Assembly (NCBI GenBank): GCA_035294305.1
Contig: DATGLD010000049.1
Span: 124,001 to 188,000 of the forward strand
Reading direction: 5' to 3'
Length of the DNA stretch: 64,000 bases
Origin: DASRBN01 sp035294305
Lineage (GTDB): Bacteria > Chloroflexota > Ktedonobacteria > Ktedonobacterales > Ktedonobacteraceae
Position numbers and translations under genes: made by a program
In this document: piece after piece, positions 7,637 through 15,557 of the stretch
Layout: the number at the start of each line of letters is the position of its first letter
Numbering within the stretch: position 1 is the first letter of the stretch
The notes under the pieces: model-generated
What the model was told of the DNA's origin: nothing
The model's input: the letters and a program-made list of their open reading frames with translations, nothing else
Databases searched by the model: none

Positions 7637-9388
7637 TCATCCCGTCAGTACAGGAATATACAATAGCATCCCATCCAGGGTATATTTTTTAAAATGCTTC
7701 CCATGCTCTCTATTATATTGTTCAAACGCCGCAATTTCCCAGGGCTCGTTCGCCGGGAAAAGAAATGGCACCGCCGGATTAATAACATTGGGATTGGGCT
7801 GCACGGCACGCGCATCGGGAAGGTATGCATCGTTGCCTACAGTGAAAGGGTACGGCGGTTTAGCGCACAGGATGTGTTCCTGGCTCTGGAAGAGCAGCCG
7901 GTAGCAGGTCCAGTATTCCAGGTACACTCGCGTTATTTTCATCTTTAGCAGGTCGTTGACCAGTTGCATCTGCTGCTGCTCGTCCGCATAGGCGGCCGGC
8001 ACCGTGGTCACGGTCCAGGCGGTGCTGGCCAGGGCCACCACGATGACCAGGGCCAGCGCGGTACAGCTGAGCCATTTGGCAGTCCATCCAGACCATCTCG
8101 GCGTCAGAGAAACATTTTCCAGACCTACCAGCCTCCAGAGCGGCCAGAGAATGGCAGGCGTGGCCACCAGCGTACCGACCAGGTAACGCGTACTCCACGG
8201 CTTCAATCCCGAAAGAGGGCTGCGCAGGTAGAGGAATATGATCAGCGCATCGGTCAATAAGAGCATCAAACGCGCAAACTGGCGCGCTGTTTCCCGCTGT
8301 ATTTCGGGGCTGAACGATTGGCCCTGAGCGGCGTATTGGGCCGATGAATCGGCGGTGGACGCGATCAATCGGCCCCTACGGAGCTTCCAGAAAGCGCTGC
8401 TTGCTAGTACCATGCCTATCGCTAACAAAAGCACGTAGGAGACTCCCCAGCTTCCTTGTAGAACGCTGCAGGATACTGTCAACGAGGTACGAGGGCCGTA
8501 GTATGGCAGGTCGTAGACGGTGCAGATTGGTTGAATCCAGGTCGTGAGCGGAATACCCCACATAAATGTACTGATGAACTGTTTCCTCAAGAGATGGCTC
8601 AGCTCCGCCGGGCTGGCACCCGCCATGACGCTTGCTCCGCTCTGAAATGACAGCGCGTGGGGAATAGCGGAATAGCCCGGTATCAAAAGAAAGCCACCGA
8701 GCATGAAACCGGCCAGTAAGCAAGGAATAGCTAGCGTGCGCCATTCGCGATAACAAAAAACGAGGATCAAGAGGCCACTGCACACCACGAACGGCAGCAC
8801 TAAAATATGCACCCAGAGGGCGATGCCCGCCGTCCAACCCCAGGCGAAATAGAGAAAGTAGCGCCAGCGTTTGCGTTCTCCTGCCGTTGCCGCCAGGCGA
8901 TAAGCGAGCAGCATCATCAGCGCGCCAAAGAGGATCAACTCCATAGCGCCGCCAATGGCACGTAACTGCTGTATCAGCATATCGGTCGTCGCGAAAGCCA
9001 GCAAAAGCAGGGTCAATAGCGCCAGGCGCTTACTATAGAGCAGGCTGCTTAACCAGTACATCACGATCATAAAGAGCGCGAACATGATGAGCATGCCAAT
9101 ACGCAGCGTAAAAATTGAGACACCGAAAAGCCGGAAAAAGGGGGCGGCGATATACGCTTCGAGTACGCCCAGGTAGTCCTGGCCATAATGATAAATAGGA
9201 TGCTGGCCCTGGAAAGCGATGTGCATACCAGCTATACCCATCTTCCCCTCGTCGCTATTCGTCTCGGGAAAATAAAATAGCACCAGGATGGTACGGAAGA
9301 TGACGGACAGCGCAATAATGACGCTTGCCGCGATGCCATATGGCCCCATCCGTATATATTTCGAGAGTCTTTGTATGCAGTTTCTCAT
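7637..9388 (-). CDS. GT-C type membrane glycosyltransferase-like protein
   Basis: A 583-residue polytopic membrane protein with about ten hydrophobic segments in the first 450 residues. The first extracytoplasmic loop carries NSDEGKMG and then HPIYHYGQDYLG, matching the acidic (D/E) motif placement of GT-C enzymes that use polyprenyl-phosphate sugars (PMT/ArnT/GT39 style). The last 130 residues (ADEQQQMQLVNDLLKM onward) look soluble and extracytoplasmic. No close family can be named. A cytoplasmic loop near residues 335-350 is coded by a family C palindrome (8338-8379). The stop lies 80 bp before the hydratase start, so read-through into the beta-oxidation pair is possible. Confidence 0.65.
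   Translation of the reverse strand: MRNCIQRLSKYIRMGPYGIAASVIIALSVIFRTILVLFYFPETNSDEGKMGIAGMHIAFQGQHPIYHYGQDYLGVLEAYIAAPFFRLFGVSIFTLRIGMLIMFALFMIVMYWLSSLLYSKRLALLTLLLLAFATTDMLIQQLRAIGGAMELILFGALMMLLAYRLAATAGERKRWRYFLYFAWGWTAGIALWVHILVLPFVVCSGLLILVFCYREWRTLAIPCLLAGFMLGGFLLIPGYSAIPHALSFQSGASVMAGASPAELSHLLRKQFISTFMWGIPLTTWIQPICTVYDLPYYGPRTSLTVSCSVLQGSWGVSYVLLLAIGMVLASSAFWKLRRGRLIASTADSSAQYAAQGQSFSPEIQRETARQFARLMLLLTDALIIFLYLRSPLSGLKPWSTRYLVGTLVATPAILWPLWRLVGLENVSLTPRWSGWTAKWLSCTALALVIVVALASTAWTVTTVPAAYADEQQQMQLVNDLLKMKITRVYLEYWTCYRLLFQSQEHILCAKPPYPFTVGNDAYLPDARAVQPNPNVINPAVPFLFPANEPWEIAAFEQYNREHGKHFKKYTLDGMLLYIPVLTG
8338..8379 (-). repeat. Family C palindrome inside a coding region
   Basis: On the minus strand this reads GTAGGGGCCGATTGATCGCG, a short spacer, then CGATTCATCGGCC; GGCCGAT pairs with ATCGGCC. 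It is translated in frame as part of RRGRLIASTADSS in the membrane protein. Related sequences occur at 17138, 48971 and 58602, suggesting insertion of a repeat into a tolerant loop. Confidence 0.5.
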
Positions 9389-9643
9389 GTCTCTCCTTTT
9401 GTTTGACTTCTGTTGATCCCTTATCTCAGTTTTAACAGTATTTACAACGTTTACTTCCAGGTAAAAGGCTCATTTTGTCTTTGGCAGCAGTATTTAGTTA
9501 GGTCCAGCTTAAGAGCCTGTCGCGTGTAACTCATCCATGGAAGGCATTCTATTCTGAAGCAGACACCTTTGATTGAGGACAATTTAGGGACGGGATTATA
9601 TAATATGTTTCAATACTAACTACTGCAGCAAAAGCTGACATAA

Positions 9644-9758
9644 GTGGTGATTACCCAGAAGGTGAGCAGAGACTCCGGGCGCAGCGCAGAGTCTCTGGCG
9701 CGATCCAGAGACAATGCGAGCTCAACTTGTCCTGTGCTTCATAGGTAATCAGCAGGAC
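9644..9758 (+). other. Structured leader upstream of otsB (possible RNA element)
   Basis: The 386-bp gap before otsB is AT-rich up to about 9640 and then holds nested complementarity. TGATTACC (9648-9655) pairs with GGTAATCA (9744-9751). Inside, CAGAGACTC (9667-9675) pairs exactly with GAGTCTCTG (9689-9697). GTCCTG (9729-9734) pairs with CAGGAC (9753-9758), and that loop contains the GGTAATCA arm, so the two foldings are mutually exclusive. A switchable leader controlling trehalose-phosphatase is possible. I do not recognise a known riboswitch. Confidence 0.45.
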
Positions 9759-9774
9759 ATAGAGTAGGGAATAC

Positions 9775-10566
9775 ATGCCGCTTACAGATATACAGGCAGT
9801 TCTTTCTCAACGCCCTCGCGGGTTTGTATTCGATATCGATGGCACGCTCAGTCCCATCGCACCGACACCTGGTGAGGCACAACTCTATCCGGGGGTAGCT
9901 GTTTTATTGGAGCGCGCGCGCCAGCAAGCTCACGTTGCTATTGTCACGGGACGCAGCGTAGAAAGCGGTGCGGCCATAATCAATGTTGAGGGATTGACTT
10001 ATATCGGCAATCACGGCCTGGAATGGTGCGATGGATTGCCATCAACGCACACGGTACAGGTAGTGCCGGAGGCGCTTCCATACGTGGAGCCGGGCAAACA
10101 ATTGCTGGACCTGGCGGAACTGGAACTGGCTGAAATGCCGGGGGTACTGATGGAACGCAAGCGTATCGGCGGATCAATACACTATCGCCTTTCTCCCGAT
10201 CCTCAAGGGGCGCGCGAGAAGATACTGGCGCTGCTGGCAGAGCCTGCGCGAAAGCTGCATTTGCGTTTGAGCGAGGGCAAATATGTCGTGGAGGTCAGGA
10301 CACCGCTGACAATAGACAAGGGTGTATCTCTGCGGCGTTTCGTGGAGCGCCATCAGCTGCGGGGCGTGGTCTTTGCCGGAGATGATCGCACTGACCTGGA
10401 TGCCGTTCTGGAGGCAGCACGCTTGCGGCAAGATGGAATAGCGGCCGTGGCTATTGTTGTTGAGCATCACGATACCCTGCCCGCATTACTGGAACACGCG
10501 GATATCATCGTGCGTGAAGTGGAGGGCATGGTGGCATTGCTCCGCCAGGCAGTGAATGAGTTATAA
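9775..10566 (+). CDS. otsB: Trehalose-6-phosphate phosphatase
   Basis: A HAD-superfamily phosphatase of 263 residues that converts trehalose-6-phosphate to trehalose. Motif I is FDIDGTLSPI (nucleophile D20, acid D22), motif II is VTGRS near residue 60, GNHGLEW is the family-specific substrate loop, and motif IV is GDDRTDLDA near residue 202. All catalytic residues are present. It faces otsA tail-to-tail across a shared hairpin, so the two steps of trehalose synthesis are neighbours but transcribed separately. Trehalose here would serve as an osmo- or desiccation protectant. The leader upstream is structured (see 9644-9758). Confidence 0.95.
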   Translation: MPLTDIQAVLSQRPRGFVFDIDGTLSPIAPTPGEAQLYPGVAVLLERARQQAHVAIVTGRSVESGAAIINVEGLTYIGNHGLEWCDGLPSTHTVQVVPEALPYVEPGKQLLDLAELELAEMPGVLMERKRIGGSIHYRLSPDPQGAREKILALLAEPARKLHLRLSEGKYVVEVRTPLTIDKGVSLRRFVERHQLRGVVFAGDDRTDLDAVLEAARLRQDGIAAVAIVVEHHDTLPALLEHADIIVREVEGMVALLRQAVNEL

Positions 10567-10614
10567 GCAGTTAGGAGTGAAAAACCGCGATGGGCGCTTT
10601 TCGCTCCTAACTGC
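10567..10614. terminator. Bidirectional terminator between otsB and otsA
   Basis: GCAGTTAGGAGTGAAAA pairs with TTTTCGCTCCTAACTGC over 17 positions with one G-T wobble, around a 14-nt loop. It starts directly after the otsB stop and ends directly before the otsA stop. A-rich and T-rich arms make it usable in both directions. Confidence 0.8.
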
Positions 10615-12186
10615 CTACCCTACATTCGAAGACACCTCGTCCAATGTGAGAGGCAAGGGAGTAGAAGTAGCCGTATCCAGCAGCGCGTTGATATCTTCTA
10701 CCTGCCGGCGCAACCAGTGACTCAGATCATGCTGCTCGACCTCCTGCCGCGCCAGCGTCGCTAACCTGCGGCGCTCCTGGGAAGGCAGCATCAGAGCCTT
10801 ATAGAGAGCATGGGCAGTCTCCGCTGTATCGGTGGGCGAGGTGGGAATACAGGCCTTCGCCATTTGCTTATATACCCCGGCTGTGCGCGACAGTACCAGG
10901 ACGCCATCCTTCTTGTTGACGGCAGGCCCTTCTTTGGCAACCAAGTTCATGCCATCAATGATCGGGTTCACCAGTAGCACGTCGTAAAATTGCATGGCGG
11001 CAAGGGCCTCGACACGATCGTTCTGGAAAAAGGCATGAATGGGTGTCCATGTATCCGTCGCATATTTCTGATTGATCTCTTCTATCAGCTTCACAATCTC
11101 AGTGTTGTGGCGCTGGTACACCGAAAGCGATTGGCGTGATGGAACGAGAAAGGCCAGAAAATTGACCTTGCCTCGCAATTCAGGATGCTCATCGAGCATC
11201 TGAGCAAATGCCTGGAAACCACGCAGGATGTTTTTTGTCGGCTCAATACGATCGACGCGCACGATGGTCTTCTCATTGAGCAGGGGGCGCATCTTCTCGG
11301 CCGCCCTTTTCCCGGCAGCGCTCTGTACAATTTTGCGCTCCTGGACGACGGAAATAGAAATGGGGTAAGCGTTTACCTGGGTAGTGCGCCCGTGCCAGTA
11401 AATAGTGCCCCCGCCACTAGCGGGGTCGTGTTCAATTTCGACCCCTTCGAGAAACATCTCCGCGCCCTGCAGGAAATTACTGGCGTCATTCTCAGTCTGG
11501 AAACCGAGAATATCATTGCCAACAAGACCGTTAAAGATGGCATACGCAATATTGCTGGGCAAGAAATTCCAGTAACGCCCCTCGGGCCATGGAATATGAA
11601 TAAAATGCTGTAAGACGACGGAGGGGTAGCAGGCGCGAATCAGGGCGGGCGCAAGGTAGAGATGATAGTCATGCAACATGACGACGGCCGGGGTTTCCTC
11701 GCGTTCAAGCTCTTCGCATACCGCGTCAGCAATGGACTGATTGGCCTTACTGTAGCCATTTTTCCAGGCATCTTGAATCACCTCATCGGTCAGCTTTTCT
11801 GTCTGAGGATCGTAGAGGTAGTGCTGTAAAAACCAGAGTAACTGGTTGCTGATCTGCTCGTAGTGTTTGCGATAGGCGGGTCTGGGGATAGTGACGTAGC
11901 GAAGGTGCATCTTTTGACCGGGCAATGGGGAGGGCAATAGTCCATCTTGAGTTTCCTTAAACGCAACACGGTCTCCCTCGGTCATCGACATAGCCACCCA
12001 GGTGACATTATTGGAGTTGCCAGCATCTGCGAGCGCTGTGACCATTCCTCCTGCGCCCCTACGGTATTTGAGTGTTTTGTCCTGGCTTAAGAAAAATTCG
12101 ACGGGGCCGCGGTTAGTGGCAATGATTAGACGATCAGCGTGTATCAAGCGAGAAGGCCTTTTTTGTAGCGCCATCTGCGTCGACAT
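10615..12186 (-). CDS. otsA: Trehalose-6-phosphate synthase (GT20)
   Basis: A GT20 glycosyltransferase of 523 residues that joins glucose from a nucleotide-glucose to glucose-6-phosphate. Features include IATNRGPVEF and YRRGAGGMVTAL at the N-terminal donor loop, MLHDYHLYLAP, ALIRACYPSVVLQHFIHIPWPE, RVDRIEPTKNILRGFQAF, and the C-terminal donor-binding stretch PIIDGMNLVAKEGPAVN. No fused phosphatase domain is present, in keeping with the separate otsB next door. The N-terminal GPVEF (rather than the GLP form common in enterobacteria) is typical of many Gram-positive-type and Chloroflexota GT20s. A 12-bp palindrome lies about 100 bp upstream of its start (12287-12317). Confidence 0.95.
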   Translation of the reverse strand: MSTQMALQKRPSRLIHADRLIIATNRGPVEFFLSQDKTLKYRRGAGGMVTALADAGNSNNVTWVAMSMTEGDRVAFKETQDGLLPSPLPGQKMHLRYVTIPRPAYRKHYEQISNQLLWFLQHYLYDPQTEKLTDEVIQDAWKNGYSKANQSIADAVCEELEREETPAVVMLHDYHLYLAPALIRACYPSVVLQHFIHIPWPEGRYWNFLPSNIAYAIFNGLVGNDILGFQTENDASNFLQGAEMFLEGVEIEHDPASGGGTIYWHGRTTQVNAYPISISVVQERKIVQSAAGKRAAEKMRPLLNEKTIVRVDRIEPTKNILRGFQAFAQMLDEHPELRGKVNFLAFLVPSRQSLSVYQRHNTEIVKLIEEINQKYATDTWTPIHAFFQNDRVEALAAMQFYDVLLVNPIIDGMNLVAKEGPAVNKKDGVLVLSRTAGVYKQMAKACIPTSPTDTAETAHALYKALMLPSQERRRLATLARQEVEQHDLSHWLRRQVEDINALLDTATSTPLPLTLDEVSSNVG

Positions 12187-12286
12187 ACGGTCAATCCTTT
12201 CTGCTAGTGACTCGTTGTCTTGCGTCTAGAGGATCCTGCAACCAGCATTCATATTCACTGTACAGGTGACCACAAGGAGAGAACTG

Positions 12287-12317
12287 TGCATTGCATGCCA
12301 CGAGCGCATGCAATGCA
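12287..12317. promoter_or_regulatory. 12-bp perfect palindrome upstream of otsA
   Basis: TGCATTGCATGC (12287-12298) and GCATGCAATGCA (12306-12317) are exact complements with a 7-nt spacer. No T-run follows. It lies 101-131 bp upstream of the otsA start, a position fitting an operator for a dimeric regulator. Function is inferred from symmetry only. Confidence 0.4.
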
Positions 12318-12514
12318 TAGCTACCCCTACAAATCGACCGGCCTATGGTTCAAATAACATCAAAATAGCCAGTCGCGCCTACAAACACGAGTCTCCCTCA
12401 TTCAGTTGGACTTCCTAAAAAGCACGAAGAATCTCGTTTGGCCTGTTACGGGTGTATGTACGCTTGACGTTTTCGGGTTTAACAGCGATACTGCTCTCAC
12501 AGGAAGTGGCAAGA

Positions 12515-12550
12515 GCCAGATCCTTTCCTCAATCCGTGAGGGATTGAAAC
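12515..12550 (+). repeat. Solitary CRISPR-repeat-like element (36 bp)
   Basis: The element ends in GGATTGAAAC, the classic 3' end of many type I and III CRISPR repeats, and contains CAATCC..GGATTG as a 6-bp palindrome with a 5-nt loop. Its first 15 bases (GCCAGATCCTTTCCT) and last 12 (AGGGATTGAAAC) are identical to those of a 37-bp element at 52375-52411. No second copy lies at spacer distance on either side, so it is not an array. It sits in the 759-bp intergenic region between otsA and rph. Confidence 0.55.
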
Positions 12551-12843
12551 AGCCCTCTGCCCAGATGTATCACTTTCCAAACCTACAAAAGGTTTCAGGA
12601 TAAATGTTCCCCTGTGGCTTTTTCCACACTCCTGTAGCAGACAGGGGGCATAATTGAGGAAAACATCCCGGCATTCTCTTCTCTTGTGTTTCCGACTAAT
12701 ATACGCCTGAAAAGGCAATTTAGTTGCAAGCCGTTCATGATTTGGTTACCCCTGGCCTTTCTGTTACTCTCTACAAGCAGAGGCCACATGGAACGTTCTT
12801 AATAGTAGTACGCTTCTACGCGCGGGTCCCCGCAAACTGAATA

Positions 12844-12852
12844 TGCTATACT
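12844..12852 (+). promoter_or_regulatory. rph: Extended -10 promoter candidate for rph
   Basis: TGCTATACT fits an extended -10 (TGnTATAAT, one mismatch), 94 bp before the rph start. No good -35 is seen 17 bp upstream. The rest of 12187-12945, apart from the palindrome and the CRISPR-like element, shows only short open frames without ribosome sites. Confidence 0.4.
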
Positions 12853-12945
12853 CTCTCAAGAAAATACCTGAAATTGGGAACAGCACAAGCGGGACGCAAT
12901 GAAGGTCCCTATCCCCCAATCTTCAGTACCGGAAGGGTTCTGTAT

Positions 12946-13656
12946 ATGACACGGATTGATGGACGTTCTCAGACTCAACTTCGCCCGGTGAAACTCACCG
13001 TCGATTACCTGGATTACGCCGAGGGCTCTGTCCTGATTGAAGCCGGAAAGACGCGCGTGCTGTGCGCGGCCAGCATGGAAGAAAAGGTACCCCCATTTCT
13101 GGAGGGAACCGGTAAGGGCTGGCTTACAGCGGAATATGCGATGCTGCCGCGCGCGACCCACACACGCAGCTCGCGCGAGCGCGAGGGCCGGGTGAGCGGG
13201 CGCACGCAGGAAATTCAGCGCCTGATTGGGCGCTCATTGCGGGCAGTTGTAGATCTGCAACGGCTGGGACCGCGCACGATTACGCTGGATTGCGATGTGT
13301 TACAGGCCGATGGAGGCACGCGCACAGCTTCGATTACCGGCGCGTATGTGGCATTGTATCGCGCCTGCTCGCTATTAGTGAAACGGGGAGTGCTGGTAGC
13401 GCATCCGGTACACACGGCTGTAGCGGCCGTGAGCGTGGGCATCATAGACGGAGAGATTCTGTTGGACCTGTGCTACGAAGAAGATTCGCGCGCCGATGTT
13501 GACTTCAATGTCGTGATGACGGCGCAACACCAGTTCGTGGAAGTGCAGGGAACCGGGGAGGGAGGTGTTTTCGACCGTGGCTCCATGGATAAGCTCATCT
13601 CATTGTCCGAACAGGGGATTGACCAGCTGCTGGAGTTGCAGAAGCGTTTCATTTAG
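12946..13656 (+). CDS. rph: Ribonuclease PH
   Basis: RNase PH, 236 residues from the chosen ATG, a phosphate-dependent 3'-5' exoribonuclease that trims tRNA 3' ends. It starts MTRIDGRSQTQLRPV as in the family, with GKTRVLCAASMEEKVPPF, WLTAEYAMLPRATHTRS and GRTQEIQRLIGRSLRA, then CDVLQADGGTRTASITGAY, which holds conserved phosphate and catalytic residues. A longer frame begins at 12874, but the GGAAGGG at about 12931-12937 fits the ATG at 12946, and the extra residues are unlike the family. A family A repeat follows the stop by 22 bp. Confidence 0.95.
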   Translation: MTRIDGRSQTQLRPVKLTVDYLDYAEGSVLIEAGKTRVLCAASMEEKVPPFLEGTGKGWLTAEYAMLPRATHTRSSREREGRVSGRTQEIQRLIGRSLRAVVDLQRLGPRTITLDCDVLQADGGTRTASITGAYVALYRACSLLVKRGVLVAHPVHTAVAAVSVGIIDGEILLDLCYEEDSRADVDFNVVMTAQHQFVEVQGTGEGGVFDRGSMDKLISLSEQGIDQLLELQKRFI

Positions 13657-13678
13657 GGCGAGCGCCAACAGAGAAAGT

Positions 13679-13712
13679 GGAGGGCGACCTCAAGGGTACG
13701 CCCTTACTATGA
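13679..13712 (+). repeat. Family A repeat after rph
   Basis: GGAGGGCGACCTCAAGGG followed by TACGCCCTTACTATGA. It differs from the consensus only in the central CTCAAGGG. It lies 22 bp after the rph stop. Confidence 0.8.
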
Positions 13713-13908
13713 TTTCCGATTCTGGACAGGCCGGTACCAAAGTACCGTTCTTTACCTATTCAATGGTTGGTATACGTTTTTGGCAATATGACAGGTGAAG
13801 ATTGGCGGACATTGTAGATGTACCAGCATAGCCCATTACTACTTATTTCATGCGTGAGAGCTTGTAGTCACCTGTGAAGGCATGCTAGAATTCCTCATCA
13901 GAGTAGTA

Positions 13909-13954
13909 GTAGGTAGGGGCGATCACGTAGTCCCTGGCGACCTACCCTACCTAC
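13909..13954. repeat. Palindrome in the rph-downstream gap
   Basis: GTAGGTAGGG (13909-13918) pairs exactly with CCCTACCTAC (13945-13954). It lies 32 bp before the TTG start of the next gene, in the 330-bp gap 13657-13986. The rest of that gap, apart from the family A repeat, shows nothing I recognise. Confidence 0.5.
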
Positions 13955-13986
13955 CGCACCAGAGGTAGGGTCGAGAGGAGCGCAAA

Positions 13987-15132
13987 TTGAACGCGAATAC
14001 AGGCCGGAAGTGGTTCTGGCGCATTGTCGATTTTATCAATCCTTTGCGCGACCCTAGCCTGACTGTGGCAGCTGTATTGACATTCATTGAGGAAGCAGGA
14101 CAACACGACGCCTGGTACTGGATTGTCCTTGTCGGGCTGCTGAACTGGCTGGCAGTGCGTGGCGTCGTCTGGCTGGTAGTGCACTTTACATTTGCCAGTA
14201 CGTTTATTACGCGCCGGTTGTGGTGGGCGATCAAGCATCCTCGTCTCGCCTGGCGTATCCTGGACGCAATTGGGCATGAGGAAATTGTGATCGGTGGCCT
14301 ACCCGCGCTATCCGAGGGCATGGTGCTGCCGGATGGCTCGACTATTTTGAGTTTAAGCCCGTCATTTGCCACAAGTGGCATGCATGTGATTGGTGAGATA
14401 CCGGCGGGGACAGAGATACCGATGCTGAGCATGCCCAACGGGCAGCTAGCTCCTAACCTGGCGGCGCTGGCCAGTTCGGGTATTTTCCCCTCTTCTACCA
14501 CAGGAGCGCTGGCGGGAGTAAATAATCAACCGCAGATGGGCTTTCCGGCGATGAATGGGACGGGGTATAACGGCTATGCCAATTCACAGACCCCCGATGG
14601 CTTGCCGCAGGCTTTCCCGCAGCGTCCTTCAGAAGAGGAGGAGCGCCTGCGCCAGCAACTAGAGATCTTTTCTCGTCTGATGGATGACTGGATACAATTT
14701 ACCGAGGAGAAGTGGCGTACAGTGAGCGACAGCCAGCTCGGTTGGAAGCCCCTGCGCGGCAGGTGGAGCAACTGGGAAGACATTTTCCAGGATGTCTACG
14801 CTGCCAAAACGTCTGATCCTATGGCGCAGGCGGCGCAGGTAGCAGGTGAGGCAACCGCCAGGCGTTTTGAATTTTCCAAAGAGAAAGGGTCGGCGGCTTC
14901 CGCTGTGGCCTGCTTCTTGCGCGATATGATGACGCTGCGGCAGGGATTAGAGATGTTGCAATCGAACGCTGAGAATGCCTCGGAGACGCCTAGCATACAG
15001 CCAGCGGTGCAATCCCCGCTGCAATTCTCCGGCAATACCGGTCCTCTGAAAGGAGGGCGAGCCAGCTCGCCTCGCGGCTCGCTCATTCGCCGCCCATCGC
15101 CAATTTACGTTGACGCTGATACCAACAAGTGA
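13987..15132 (+). CDS. Unknown membrane-associated protein
   Basis: A 381-residue protein I do not recognise. Residues 1-20 are aromatic and basic. A hydrophobic segment lies at about 44-68 (YWIVLVGLLNWLAVRGVVWLV), and a weaker one before it. Residues 95-150 have short beta-like repeats containing VIGGLPALSEGMVLPDG and HVIGEIPAGTEIPML. Residues 160-215 are low-complexity (Asn, Gly, Pro, Ser). The part from 218 to 320 is predicted helical (PSEEEERLRQQLEIFSRLMDDW), and the tail is Ser/Pro/Arg-rich. The start is a TTG preceded by GAGAGGAG. It stands alone between rph and eno. It might anchor or scaffold something at the membrane, but no function can be assigned. Confidence 0.75.
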   Translation: MNANTGRKWFWRIVDFINPLRDPSLTVAAVLTFIEEAGQHDAWYWIVLVGLLNWLAVRGVVWLVVHFTFASTFITRRLWWAIKHPRLAWRILDAIGHEEIVIGGLPALSEGMVLPDGSTILSLSPSFATSGMHVIGEIPAGTEIPMLSMPNGQLAPNLAALASSGIFPSSTTGALAGVNNQPQMGFPAMNGTGYNGYANSQTPDGLPQAFPQRPSEEEERLRQQLEIFSRLMDDWIQFTEEKWRTVSDSQLGWKPLRGRWSNWEDIFQDVYAAKTSDPMAQAAQVAGEATARRFEFSKEKGSAASAVACFLRDMMTLRQGLEMLQSNAENASETPSIQPAVQSPLQFSGNTGPLKGGRASSPRGSLIRRPSPIYVDADTNK

Positions 15133-15557
15133 GAAGGAGTCGATTTCACTCTACCCAGGGTGTCCGTTGCCGGCTTATATCTTCCTTAAAAGCTAAACTT
15201 CAACAACAGCCGGTTGGCCCGTTGATGGTTCAGGTTCTTCACGCGCGCGAGCAGTTATTCACCTTGCCTGCAAGCTGGCGATGGCTACGAAGTGGCTGAT
15301 GCCCTGTCCCAACTGATCCACCAGCTCCCCGGTGCACTCCATTGCCAGTTTGCCGTCTTCTTCAGCGCGAGCAAGAGCCGGCTGTTCAGACTTTTTTTAG
15401 ACGACGTGCCCGGTTGATCGAAGCGGTCCGCCTCCTCTGGGATATGAGACATTGGAGATAAGATATAATAAGTAAGCAGGAGAGATGGAAGCAAAATGGG
15501 GCCGATGAGAACAGGAGCAATTTTCGCACAAAGCAGTATAACGAGGGAGGTTTTATT
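15133..15557. other. Intergenic region upstream of enolase
   Basis: No convincing gene in these 425 bp. On the minus strand, about 15257-15390 encodes a protein-like stretch (KLAMECTGELVDQLGQGISHF) with no start and a stop just upstream next to a run of seven A, possibly a gene remnant. A TATAAT at 15464-15469 is the likely -10 of eno, without a clear -35. GAGGGAGG precedes the eno ATG. Confidence 0.4.

Noticed and set aside
12515..12550. CRISPR array
   Set aside because: Only a single repeat; no equally spaced second copy within 100 bp on either side, and no cas genes in the window.
12406..12603. Open frame through the CRISPR-like element
   Set aside because: No ribosome site, no protein-like composition, and it crosses the repeat; better explained as non-coding.
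12874..12945. Longer N-terminus of RNase PH
   Set aside because: RNase PH proteins start near MTRIDGR, and the ribosome site GGAAGGG fits 12946.
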